DNA of 64,000 bases from Bacillota bacterium (lineage in GTDB: Bacteria; Bacillota; Clostridia; Oscillospirales; Acutalibacteraceae). Both the position numbers and the translations under genes were made by a program. The stretch is from the NCBI GenBank assembly GCA_023390175.1, contig JAEWDK010000015.1:293155-357154 (forward strand), written 5' to 3'. Positions 23,835-32,498 of the stretch are shown one piece after another. Each line of letters starts with the position of its first letter. The first letter of the stretch is position 1. The notes under the pieces were generated by a model. It did no database searches and was not told where the DNA came from. It worked only from the letters and a program-made list of their open reading frames with translations.

Positions 23835-25550
23835 ATGATGGAGCAAGGTTTATCCGCGGCAATCTGCGTTTTGAATTCAAAATATATTCATTCCTCGCTC
23901 GCACCATGGTGCCTGCTGGCGGGGGTGGAAGCGTACTGCGAGCCGGGAATCGCCGCACAGGTAATGGAAGGCACGATTAATGAACCGATTGCAAACGTGG
24001 TGCGGCGGATTATCGCGCAGCGCCCGCAGGTACTCGGTTTTTGCTGTTATATTTGGAATATTACCGCCACAAAACAGCTGATTCAACTTGTAAAAGACCG
24101 GCTGCCTGAAACCGTTATTGTTTTAGGCGGGCCGGAGGTAAGTTACAACGCGGGAAAGCTGCTGCGGGAAGAACCGCTGGTGCAGTATGTGATTTCAGGG
24201 GAGGGGGAAAAGCTTTTTGCCCTTTTGCTGAACGCAATTTATCACGGGGAAAGCACGGAAAATATCCCCGGTGTATGCCAACGCAGGGATGGCCGGATTG
24301 TAATTGCGCCGCCGTACACCCCGCAAGAGGAGCCGCCCACGCCCTATACGGAAAAATATCTTCATGCGTTAAACGGGCGCATTGCTTACCTTGAAACAAG
24401 CCGCGGCTGCCCGTTTACCTGCGCATTCTGCCTTTCCGGCCGGTGCGGCAGCGCCCGTTTTTACAGTTTGGAGCGGGCAAAAAAAGAACTGCTTCTGCTT
24501 GCAAACAGCGGTACGCAAACCGTGAAGCTGGTTGACCGCACTTTTAACGCCAACCGGGCCAGGGCAAATGAACTGTTCCGCTTTATTATTCAGAATTACG
24601 GTGATGCGATTCCCAAAGGAGTATGCTTTCATTTCGAAATCGCGGGCGACCTTCTTGACGAGGAAACGATTCAGCTGCTCGCCACGGCGCCGGCGGGTGC
24701 AATGCAGCTTGAAATCGGGCTGCAGAGCTTCCGCACCGAAACGCTTGATGCCATCAACCGAAAAACCGATGTGGAACGATTGAAGCGCAACATAAAACGT
24801 GTTATCACAAATGCAAATATGCATATTCATATTGATTTAATTGCCGGGCTTCCGTATGAAGATTTTAACAGCTTTGCGGAAAGCTTTAACACCGCGTATG
24901 CACTCAGGCCAAACATGCTGCAGCTGGGCTTTTTGAAGCTGCTGCACGGCGCGCCCATGCGGGAAAACCCGGAAGAATTCCCCTGCAGTTACGCACAGCA
25001 TCCCCCGTATGAAGTGACAGCGACTTCCTGGCTTACCCCGGAAGAACTTTTGCGCCTGCACCACACAGAAGATGCATTGGAGCGTTTGGCCAACAGCGGG
25101 CGTTTTCGGCGCACGCTGGAATATCTGCTGAGCCAAAGCGGGATGACGCCGTTTGAACTGTTCAGTCGGTTCGGCGAATTCGCGGCCGAAAAAGGGACGG
25201 AACGAATCCCGCTGGATGACTACACCGCGCTTGTATTCGCGTATTTCGGCGGCCAAAACGGAATTGACAAAACCGTTCTGCGCGACGTAATGGTTTGCGA
25301 CCGCCTTTCCACAAATGCCTCCGGTAAGCTGCCCGCTGTTCTTCGGATTCAAGACAGCACGCTGAAAGCCGCATTAAGGGAGCTGGATAAAAAAGAGGAA
25401 TTCCGCCCGCAAAAGGGGATTAAGCGAGGCGCCGCATTGCTGTATTCCGAGCGCTGCATGGCCTGTGTTGATTACCGTGACAAAAACCCGATTACGGGGG
25501 AATACCCGCTGTTGAAATATGCTTTGAACGGCCTTATTCCCAAGGAATGA
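23835..25550 (+). CDS. B12-binding-domain radical SAM protein (DUF4080 type)
   Basis: A 571-residue enzyme. The N-terminal 150 residues look like a cobalamin-binding Rossmann domain (LGFCCYIWNI, VLGGPEVSYN, ISGEGE). The radical SAM core follows, with the 4Fe-4S ligands in SRGCPFTCAFCLSG (C-x3-C-x2-C) and FEIAGDLL and EIGLQS strands. The C-terminal 180 residues match what is called DUF4080 in clostridial relatives. Substrate unknown. It follows the 60-aa Cys protein by 3 bases. Two consecutive ATG codons (23835, 23838) make the start ambiguous by one residue. Confidence 0.88.
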   Translation: MMEQGLSAAICVLNSKYIHSSLAPWCLLAGVEAYCEPGIAAQVMEGTINEPIANVVRRIIAQRPQVLGFCCYIWNITATKQLIQLVKDRLPETVIVLGGPEVSYNAGKLLREEPLVQYVISGEGEKLFALLLNAIYHGESTENIPGVCQRRDGRIVIAPPYTPQEEPPTPYTEKYLHALNGRIAYLETSRGCPFTCAFCLSGRCGSARFYSLERAKKELLLLANSGTQTVKLVDRTFNANRARANELFRFIIQNYGDAIPKGVCFHFEIAGDLLDEETIQLLATAPAGAMQLEIGLQSFRTETLDAINRKTDVERLKRNIKRVITNANMHIHIDLIAGLPYEDFNSFAESFNTAYALRPNMLQLGFLKLLHGAPMRENPEEFPCSYAQHPPYEVTATSWLTPEELLRLHHTEDALERLANSGRFRRTLEYLLSQSGMTPFELFSRFGEFAAEKGTERIPLDDYTALVFAYFGGQNGIDKTVLRDVMVCDRLSTNASGKLPAVLRIQDSTLKAALRELDKKEEFRPQKGIKRGAALLYSERCMACVDYRDKNPITGEYPLLKYALNGLIPKE

Positions 25551-25588
25551 TCTATCCGTAAAAATATTGGTCGGAAAGGAGTGGCGGC

Positions 25589-27502
25589 TTGAATAAAACA
25601 ATCGGGATTTTAGCCCATGTTGACGCGGGAAAAACCACCCTTTCGGAACAGATTTTATACCATACGCACAGTATCCGCACACGCGGCCGTGTGGATCATC
25701 AGGATGCGTTCTTGGACAGCAGCCGCCTGGAACGCGACCGCGGCATCACGATTTTTTCCAATCAGGCCGTTTTTCGTTACAATGACAGCACCTATTATTT
25801 GGTGGACACACCGGGTCACGTGGATTTTTCCGCAGAAATGGAGCGTACGCTCAGCATTTTGGACTGTGCAATTGTGGTGGTAAGCTGTGTTGAGGGCGTA
25901 CAGGGTCACACGGAAACTATTTGGGGCTTGCTGCGGCGTTACGGCGTACCCACGGTGTTTTTTCTGAATAAGGCTGACCGCGCGGGCGCGGAGCCGAACC
26001 GGGTTTTACGGGAGCTTCAATCGAAATTTTCCGCGAATATCTGTGACTTCTCTGCTGGGTTCTCCACCGCAGTCATTGAGCAGATTGCGGAACTGGACGA
26101 AAAATTATTGGAGCAATACCTAAACAGCGGGTATGACGCTGATTTGTGGCAGGAAGGTACCCAGTCGCTCGTTCAAAGCGAAAAGCTGTTCCCATGCTTT
26201 TGCGGTTCGGCACTGAATGACAGCGGTGTGGATTCGTTTTTGCAGGGACTAGATTTGCTCATAAAAACAAATTATGATGCATCCGCCCCTTTTGCGGCGC
26301 GGGTTTATAAAATTCGGCATGACGCACAGGGCAGCCGCGTGGCGCACCTGAAGATTACGGGCGGCGCCCTTTCTGTAAAAGATGCGGTTGACGGCGAGAA
26401 AATTAATGAAATCCGCGTTTACAACGGCGCCAGGTACGTGCCGGCACAGCAGGCGCAGGCGGGTGAGCTTTGCGCGGTGACAGGCCTTTCCGGCGTTCGT
26501 GCCGGCGACAACATCGGTGAATCAGCCGCACATTCCGGCTGTGTTACCAAGCCGATGCTCATGGCAAAGGTGAACTTTGACCCCTCCCTTTCCGCCCGCA
26601 CCGTGCTTGGCTATTTCCGGATTTTAGAGGATGAGGACCCCACGCTGGGCGCTACCTGGGAAGAAGCGCTTCAGGAAATTCACGTTCATATCATGGGGGT
26701 CATTCAGCTTGAGGTGCTGGCGGAAGTAGTGAAGGAACAGTTTGGCGTTGCTGTTACGTTTGGGGATTGCGAGATTTTGTATCAGGAGACCATCCGCGGT
26801 TCGGTAATCGGTTACGGGCATTTCGAACCGCTTAAGCATTACGCGGAGGTTCATCTGCGGCTGTCGGCGGGCGAACGCGGAAGCGGGCTGACCTTTGCCA
26901 GCGAGTGTTCCACCGACATACTCGACCTCAGCTGGCAAAGACTGATCCACACCCATGTGTTTGAATTTCAGCATAAGGGAATTTTGACCGGTTCCCCGCT
27001 GACCGATGTAAAAATCACACTGCTGACCGGGCGCGCGCATGAAAAGCACACTGAGGGCGGCGACTTTCGCGAGGCAACCTACCGGGCAATCCGGCAGGGG
27101 CTGGAACAGGCGGAAAACGTGCTGCTGGAACCGTTTTACAAATTCTCCGTTCAGGTCGATTCCGAGCAGATGGGGCGCGTAATTGCGGATGTGCAGCGGA
27201 TGCACGGCAGCTTTGACCCCCCGGAATTGGCGGACGGCCGTGCGGTTCTTCATGGGCGCGCGCCGGTCGCGTGCATTATGAATTACGGGCGGGAGCTGGT
27301 GACCTTCACAAAAGGAAAGGGCAGCATAAGCCTTCAGTTTGACGGCTACGAACCGTGCCATAATTCCGGTGAGGTGATCGAGCGCATTGCATACGATAAA
27401 ATACGCGATACGGCAAATACGTCCGATTCCGTGTTCTGCTCCCACGGTTCCGGATTCAATGTGAAGTGGAACGAAGTAAAAAATTACGTTCACTGTAAAT
27501 AG
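25589..27502 (+). CDS. TetM/TetO-like ribosomal-protection GTPase
   Basis: A 637-residue translational GTPase with G1 AHVDAGKTT, switch RGITIFS, G3 DTPGH and G4 NKAD, then EF-G-like domains II-V. It is clearly of the TetM/TetO/TetW group in architecture but diverged from the classical resistance proteins. Such chromosomal paralogues may protect ribosomes from tetracyclines or serve another ribosome-rescue role; resistance cannot be asserted from sequence. TTG at 25589 is the start, with AAAGGAG upstream. There is no mobile-element context. Confidence 0.85.
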   Translation: MNKTIGILAHVDAGKTTLSEQILYHTHSIRTRGRVDHQDAFLDSSRLERDRGITIFSNQAVFRYNDSTYYLVDTPGHVDFSAEMERTLSILDCAIVVVSCVEGVQGHTETIWGLLRRYGVPTVFFLNKADRAGAEPNRVLRELQSKFSANICDFSAGFSTAVIEQIAELDEKLLEQYLNSGYDADLWQEGTQSLVQSEKLFPCFCGSALNDSGVDSFLQGLDLLIKTNYDASAPFAARVYKIRHDAQGSRVAHLKITGGALSVKDAVDGEKINEIRVYNGARYVPAQQAQAGELCAVTGLSGVRAGDNIGESAAHSGCVTKPMLMAKVNFDPSLSARTVLGYFRILEDEDPTLGATWEEALQEIHVHIMGVIQLEVLAEVVKEQFGVAVTFGDCEILYQETIRGSVIGYGHFEPLKHYAEVHLRLSAGERGSGLTFASECSTDILDLSWQRLIHTHVFEFQHKGILTGSPLTDVKITLLTGRAHEKHTEGGDFREATYRAIRQGLEQAENVLLEPFYKFSVQVDSEQMGRVIADVQRMHGSFDPPELADGRAVLHGRAPVACIMNYGRELVTFTKGKGSISLQFDGYEPCHNSGEVIERIAYDKIRDTANTSDSVFCSHGSGFNVKWNEVKNYVHCK

Positions 27503-27530
27503 ATGCGGAAAACACCTGTATCGTCCGCAT

Positions 27531-27562
27531 AAAAATGCCGGTGATTTCTCACCGGCATTTTT
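27531..27562. terminator. Strong terminator
   Basis: Perfect 14-bp stem (AAAAATGCCGGTGA) with TTTC loop and T-tails on both strands, between the convergent GTPase and DegV genes. Confidence 0.92.
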
Positions 27563-27597
27563 ATCTTTACAGCGCCCTGTTCCGTAAGCTATTCAGG

Positions 27598-28449
27598 CTA
27601 ATTACATTCCGCGTAACATACGCCGACCGTTCCCGGCCCGGAATACACCCCGACAATGGCGCTGATCTGCCCGATCAAATACACATGTGCTATGCCGGAA
27701 ATTTGCCGCAGCATATCGCCCATTCTTTTTGCATCCTCTTCCACATTGCCGTGCACAATATAGGCGTCGCATTTTTTACCTTTTACGATTTCTTCCCCCA
27801 GCTCCACCAATTTATTCAGGGACCTGTTCTTCCCCCTGACCTTGGTATAGGTGAAGCATTGCCCGTACTCTTCGTCAAAGCCTACAATCGGTTTTATGTC
27901 CAAAAGCTCCCCGATGGTGCCGGATATTTTCCCGATGCGCCCGCCCTTTCTTGCATATTCCAAAGTTCCGAACACAAAAAAGAAATGAAGTTTTTGTTTC
28001 ATTTCGGGTATAGCTTTCACAATACTTTCAAAGCTTTTGCCGGCTTTCATAAGCTCACCGCATTTTTTTAAAAGAATCCCTTCACAAACGGAGGTTGACT
28101 TCGTATCGCAGATATAAGTTTTGATGTGATTGAATTTCTCGCTTACAATTTTAAAAGCATTATACGTGCCCGAAAGTCCACTGGAAATGACAACCGCTAT
28201 AACATGCGTATAATTCTCCGCTTCCAATTTCCGATAGACTCCCTCAATGTCCTCCATTGCCGGCTGGGAAGATTTCGGGATCTCCTCTTTCATATGGTCG
28301 TAAATTTCTTTTGAGGTGATATCCACTTTATCTGTATATTCTTTATGTGCATAAATAATTTTAAAAGGCAGAATGTGAATGTGATAGCGGTCAACCGTTT
28401 CATCGTCAATATCACAAGCTGAATCAGTAATTAGCGCTATCTTTTCCAT
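27598..28449 (-). CDS. DegV family fatty-acid-binding protein
   Basis: A 283-residue DegV protein: ITDSACDI at the start, SSQPA, the fatty-acid-binding VISSGLSGTYN loop, and the C-terminal lobe (EYARKGGRIGKISG, IKPIV). Relatives are FakB-type carriers that present exogenous fatty acids to the kinase FakA, but no fakA is in this window. AAGGAG precedes the ATG. It is transcribed alone and has its own terminator. Confidence 0.92.
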   Translation of the reverse strand: MEKIALITDSACDIDDETVDRYHIHILPFKIIYAHKEYTDKVDITSKEIYDHMKEEIPKSSQPAMEDIEGVYRKLEAENYTHVIAVVISSGLSGTYNAFKIVSEKFNHIKTYICDTKSTSVCEGILLKKCGELMKAGKSFESIVKAIPEMKQKLHFFFVFGTLEYARKGGRIGKISGTIGELLDIKPIVGFDEEYGQCFTYTKVRGKNRSLNKLVELGEEIVKGKKCDAYIVHGNVEEDAKRMGDMLRQISGIAHVYLIGQISAIVGVYSGPGTVGVCYAECN

Positions 28450-28578
28450 AAGATTAAATTCTCCTTATTTATATGACATAAATTTTTCATCTGTAATAGG
28501 ATGCCCTCTCCGCGCGGATTTTTGCGGCCGGATCATTAAAATTCATTCCATATTTTTAAATATAGTATTTAAAACCAA

Positions 28579-28605
28579 ATTATCACGTATTTAATATAAA
28601 GTCAA
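28579..28605 (-). promoter_or_regulatory. Candidate promoter for degV gene
   Basis: On the minus strand TTGACT (28605-28600) is followed 15 bases later by GATAAT (28584-28579), about 130 bp before the DegV start. The short spacing makes it tentative. Confidence 0.4.
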
Positions 28606-28654
28606 CATGAAAATATTTTCGGGGTGTAATCGGCGCATTTGATTCCGGGTACAA

Positions 28655-28687
28655 AAAGGCTTTGCGGATAAACTCCGCAAAGCCTTT
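28655..28687 (-). terminator. Terminator after korAB
   Basis: Perfect 14-bp stem AAAGGCTTTGCGGA with a TAAAC loop and a five-T tail on the minus strand, 104 bp beyond the korB stop. Confidence 0.88.
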
Positions 28688-28790
28688 CAAATTTTTAGAA
28701 TTCTTTAGGAAGGAATGCAGGCGTCATTGGATCTTCTGCCGTCACGGTGATTCCCCCTGTCGGAGTATTTCCGTTTTCGGACAGGCCCAA

Positions 28791-29642
28791 TCAAATAAAT
28801 TCCTTCATAATGTGTTCCACAGTATGCGGGTCACTTGTTCTGTCAAGAAGCGGAATTCCCTCTTTCAAAACGGAGTTTTTCTGATGGAATGTCTTTTTTT
28901 GCTCCTGATACAGAACGCCGATCGGTATTTTATCGCCGAATTCCATTGCCTTCTGCATTGCCGCAATTTTATTGGAAGTGTTGTGTTCGCTGCCCAGCTC
29001 ATAGACACGCTGGTTGTAATAAGCAAATGTGTTCACTTTATTGAAGCTTACGCAGGGTTGAAGAATATCGACAATCGCATATCCCTTATATTCAATCGCC
29101 TGCTTCATGATGGAAATCAGGTGGTCCTTGCGGCCGCTGAATCCCCTTGCGACAAAACCGGCCCCCGCAGATATTGCAAGAAGCACCGGATTGAGCGGGG
29201 TGTTAAAGTTGCCGTCCACCTGCACGTCCGTAACAAGGCCTTCAATGGAAGTCGGCGACGCCTGCCCTTTGGTCAGCCCGTAAATTTGATTGTCATGAAC
29301 AAAATGCGTAATGTCCACATTCCTGCGGATATTGTGAATGAAATGATTCCCGCCTTCGCCATAGGAATCCCCGTCGCCCGTGTCCACAATTACGGTTAAA
29401 TTTTCGTTTGCAATCTTTGCGGCGACCGCGGCAGGAAGCGACCTTCCGTGCAGCCCGCAAAAAGAGTTCGCGCTGATGTACTGCGGCGTTTTTGCCGCCT
29501 GCCCGATTCCCGCAACCATTAGCACTTCATAGGGGTCTTTGTCAAGCTCTTCCAGCGCGGTTTTTAAACAGTCCAGTATGCTGAAATTGCCGCACCCGGG
29601 GCACCATGCGGTTTCATATGTACAAAAAGTATTTGTGCTCAT
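28791..29642 (-). CDS. korB: 2-oxoacid:ferredoxin oxidoreductase beta subunit
   Basis: A 283-residue thiamine-diphosphate-binding subunit: WCPGCGNFS at the N-terminus, the TPP motif GDGDSYGEGGNHFIHNIRRN, and the NNQIYGLTKGQ-like strand (here DNQIYGLTKGQ). It oxidatively decarboxylates a 2-oxoacid (2-oxoglutarate or a branched-chain acid) to acyl-CoA, passing electrons to ferredoxin. Its ATG overlaps the korA stop by four bases. No separate delta ferredoxin subunit is encoded nearby. Confidence 0.93.
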   Translation of the reverse strand: MSTNTFCTYETAWCPGCGNFSILDCLKTALEELDKDPYEVLMVAGIGQAAKTPQYISANSFCGLHGRSLPAAVAAKIANENLTVIVDTGDGDSYGEGGNHFIHNIRRNVDITHFVHDNQIYGLTKGQASPTSIEGLVTDVQVDGNFNTPLNPVLLAISAGAGFVARGFSGRKDHLISIMKQAIEYKGYAIVDILQPCVSFNKVNTFAYYNQRVYELGSEHNTSNKIAAMQKAMEFGDKIPIGVLYQEQKKTFHQKNSVLKEGIPLLDRTSDPHTVEHIMKEFI

Positions 29643-31309
29643 TTCTGAACCCCCTTCAAGACCCTGTCAACAATTTCTTCACCCGAAATTTGCCGGCCGT
29701 CATATTTCAGAACGCTTGAGGTGCAGGCGATTCCGGACTGTTCACGAATCAGCTCGGCCAGCTGGCCGGTGGCATTCTGTTCAATGTTGATGATCTGCCG
29801 TGCTTTGGAAGCTTTCTCCTTCAGCAGCTTTTGCGGAAGGGGATACACATCGCCAAAAACCAGCGCGGCATATTTTCCGTTTGTTTCTTCATTGAGCACT
29901 TTTACGGCTTCCGCAATTGGGCCCCAGGTCGAACCCCAGCCCACAAACAGCGTGTCAAACGTTTCCGGCCCGATAAAATCGGGTTCCTGAAGCTCAAGCT
30001 TCAATTTTTCCGGCTTCTTCATTCTTTTATCCATCATTTTGACGCGAACATCAGCGGATTCCGTAATCCAGCCGCGCTCATCATGCTCATCACTGTCAAT
30101 GGACACAAAATTTTTACTTTTTCCGGGAATCAGCCGCGGTGAAATACCGTCCTGCGTAAATTGGTAGCGCAGGTACTCCCCCTCCCCCTGATAGGAATCA
30201 GACGGTTTTGCCACATTGACTTTACTCAAATCAAACGGTTCCACCGTAGCGGACGCATCGCCAAGGTATTGGTCGCTTAGAATAATGACGGGGATTTGAT
30301 ATTTTTCCGCAAGGTGGAACGCGCGAACCGTTTGGAAGAACGCGTCGGTATGGTTGCGAAGCGCAATCACCATTCTGGGGAATTCCCCATGCGAGGCTGA
30401 AATAACAAATTTCAGGTCGCTCTGCTCCGTGCGTGTCGGAAGTCCGGTTGCCGGGCCGGGCCGCTGCACATCGACAACTACCAGCGGAATTTCCGCCATA
30501 CCCGAAAGGCCAAGGGCCTCCACCATCAAACAAAAACCTCCGCCGGAAGTTCCGGTCATTGCACGCGCACCCGCAAAGGAAGCGCCGATTGCCATGTTAA
30601 TGGCCGCAATTTCATCTTCCGCCTGTTCCACCACAATACCGGCTTCGTCACCCTTGGACGCCAAATATTCCATGACGGCAGTGGACGGCGACATGGGATA
30701 TGCGGAATAAAAACGAAGCCCGGCGGCAATCGCACCCAGTGACAGCGCCTGACTGCCCGACAGGATCATTCCGCCGCTGTAGTTTCCTTCCAAATGCGGG
30801 AACCGGTTTTCAACAAGATCAAAGCCCTGCTGAACCGCTTTATAGTTTATTTCAAGATATTGCTCCTTAATAAACTCCTTTAAACCCTCTTCAACATAGG
30901 TAAGGCTTTCCCCGAAAAGCTTCAGAACAGCGCCGATTGCAATACTTCCCGACGCGCGGGAATTTCCAAGTGCTTTTGCCCTTGCTTCCATATCAATTTT
31001 GACAGCCCTGGAGTCGTTTGTGGTCAATTGGCTGTCGCAAAGGATAAAGCCGTTCGGATTCAGCTGCGCCTGATGGCATTCAATGGTTTCATCATTCAGT
31101 GCGATAATTCCATCCAGTTTATCACTGTGTGACAGGATTGGCTCCGTTCCGAAACGGATTAGGGAAAAGTTATGTCCGCCGCGAACGCGCGACATAAAAT
31201 CTTTGGATGTAAATACATTATATCCGGACTTTTTCAGCAATTTCTGCAGGATTGCTGCCGTCGTTTCAATACCCTGGCCGGCAGCCCCGCCAATTAATAG
31301 ATTGTACAC
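29639..31309 (-). CDS. korA: 2-oxoacid:ferredoxin oxidoreductase alpha subunit (gamma-alpha fusion)
   Basis: A 556-residue subunit whose first 180 residues are the gamma domain (LIGGAAGQGIETTAAIL, SRVRGGHN) fused to the alpha pyrimidine-binding domain (GSQALSLGAIAAGLRFYSAYPMSPST, GTSGGGFCLM, QRPGPATGLPTRTEQSDL). Forms the KorAB complex with the downstream gene. The start is GTG at 31309 with AGAGGG seven bases upstream. Confidence 0.93.
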   Translation of the reverse strand: MYNLLIGGAAGQGIETTAAILQKLLKKSGYNVFTSKDFMSRVRGGHNFSLIRFGTEPILSHSDKLDGIIALNDETIECHQAQLNPNGFILCDSQLTTNDSRAVKIDMEARAKALGNSRASGSIAIGAVLKLFGESLTYVEEGLKEFIKEQYLEINYKAVQQGFDLVENRFPHLEGNYSGGMILSGSQALSLGAIAAGLRFYSAYPMSPSTAVMEYLASKGDEAGIVVEQAEDEIAAINMAIGASFAGARAMTGTSGGGFCLMVEALGLSGMAEIPLVVVDVQRPGPATGLPTRTEQSDLKFVISASHGEFPRMVIALRNHTDAFFQTVRAFHLAEKYQIPVIILSDQYLGDASATVEPFDLSKVNVAKPSDSYQGEGEYLRYQFTQDGISPRLIPGKSKNFVSIDSDEHDERGWITESADVRVKMMDKRMKKPEKLKLELQEPDFIGPETFDTLFVGWGSTWGPIAEAVKVLNEETNGKYAALVFGDVYPLPQKLLKEKASKARQIINIEQNATGQLAELIREQSGIACTSSVLKYDGRQISGEEIVDRVLKGVQK

Positions 31310-31405
31310 CGAACATCCCTCTTTTTATGATATTTCTCCGAATCCTTTCGGTTGACTTGAAAGGGCGCGAATGGCGCCGGACGGCAAAATCAAATGATAG
31401 AAAGA

Positions 31406-31437
31406 GAAGAGAGGCTTTTTACATCAGCGCTCTCTTC
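31406..31437 (-). terminator. Terminator after desulfoferrodoxin gene
   Basis: GAAGAGAG pairs with CTCTCTTC around a 16-base loop containing an extra GC pair; the minus-strand side runs into a pyrimidine-rich tail. Confidence 0.55.
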
Positions 31438-31456
31438 CGTTTTATATCTATGGGAT

Positions 31457-31831
31457 TTAGAATTCCGCTTTCCAAAGGCCATGCAAATTGCAATATTCAT
31501 AAACCGTACCGGATTCAACCTCGGGGAATTCTGCCTTCGGTTCTTCACCGGGCTTTAAGTAGGTGATTTCAACCTTTTCCCCAGCGACCAATGCGATCCA
31601 TTCAATATGATGTTCCGGCAGCATCGGGTGCAGTACCGAACCGACGGATACTTTAATTTTGCCATCTTCCTTTGTAACTACTGGCACATGCTTTTCCTGT
31701 GCTGCGTCCGTTGAATTGGCTTCAAGCTTTGTCATAGCCTGACCGCAGCAGGTGAGCGTTCCGCCGCCGTTCTTAATTTGAATTACCATATTTCCGCACA
31801 GTTCGCAGCGATAGAAATTTACATTTGACAT
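31457..31831 (-). CDS. dfx: Desulfoferrodoxin (superoxide reductase)
   Basis: A 124-residue two-iron superoxide reductase. Cys9, Cys12, Cys28 and Cys29 form the desulforedoxin-type rubredoxin site. The catalytic square-pyramidal iron is held by His48 (EKHVPV), His68 and His74 (LHPMLPEHHIEW), Cys114 and His117 (YCNLHGLW). It reduces superoxide to peroxide without producing oxygen, a hallmark of anaerobes. A Fur/PerR-type box lies about 110 bp upstream of the start. Confidence 0.96.
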   Translation of the reverse strand: MSNVNFYRCELCGNMVIQIKNGGGTLTCCGQAMTKLEANSTDAAQEKHVPVVTKEDGKIKVSVGSVLHPMLPEHHIEWIALVAGEKVEITYLKPGEEPKAEFPEVESGTVYEYCNLHGLWKAEF

Positions 31832-31937
31832 TTTACATGACTCCTTTATATTTTATTCAGGAAACCGACCGCGCTTTTCGAGTATTGTTCCCAAGAAGCG
31901 GCTCCTAAATTAGAGCTGAGAATATTTTATTTATGTT

Positions 31938-31960
31938 TTAATAATGAGAATCATTATTAA
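31938..31960. promoter_or_regulatory. Fur/PerR-type operator upstream of dfx
   Basis: A perfect 10-3-10 palindrome, TTAATAATGA / GAA / TCATTATTAA. The central 19 bases match the classical Fur box at 16 positions. It lies about 107-129 bp upstream of the dfx ATG, so peroxide- or iron-responsive control of dfx is likely. Confidence 0.8.
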
Positions 31961-32498
31961 TTTTATAGTAATATTATACTTCTTTTCAGCCGGTAATGCA
32001 ACTGTTAAAAGTGAAAAATATGTAAATTTTTGCTGTACAGATTTCTATCCCGTTTGCAGCAATTGATTCCATTTTTAAAGGCTCGGCCACTTGCCGTGCC
32101 ATGCCCTTTTACCCGAAAAATCCCCCGTTATGCCGGTTTCTGTTTGCAAAGCAAAAATATTCCCGAAAGCCGTAAGCAAATTTTAAAGCAGAAATCAGTT
32201 TAAGCACTCGCATTCTTGCTAATTCCCTAAAATATGATATAATAATATACAATATATGCATTTTTTGCTTTGCTTTTCGCTGTAAAAACGCGCCATGATT
32301 CGGCTATGCAATCATTTCTGGCCAAAGCTTGAAATCAGGATCACGCAGGAGCTTTCTTATCCCCTGAACGGGTGTGAAGCGCCCCGGAAAACAGATTTTA
32401 AAAATTTTATTCTGACCGTTATAAAAGCAATGCATTATGAACCACACGAAGCAATCGGTTCATTCAGCGGTTTAAATTCGCTATGAGAGGAGGAGAAT
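31961..32498. other. Gene-free stretch before the lipoprotein/pilus operon
   Basis: About 540 bp without a credible gene; a 63-codon frame at 32295-32486 has no ribosome site and an unremarkable composition. TATAAT at 32238-32243 with a weak TTGCTA 15 bases upstream is the best promoter candidate for the gene at 32499. I looked for a c-di-GMP riboswitch, common before pilus genes, and saw none. Confidence 0.4.

Noticed and set aside
26624..27493. 289-codon minus-strand frame over the TetM-like gene
   Set aside because: Antisense of EF-G-like domains; no start signal.
32295..32486. 63-codon frame before the lipoprotein gene
   Set aside because: No ribosome site and it overlaps the likely leader; unremarkable composition.
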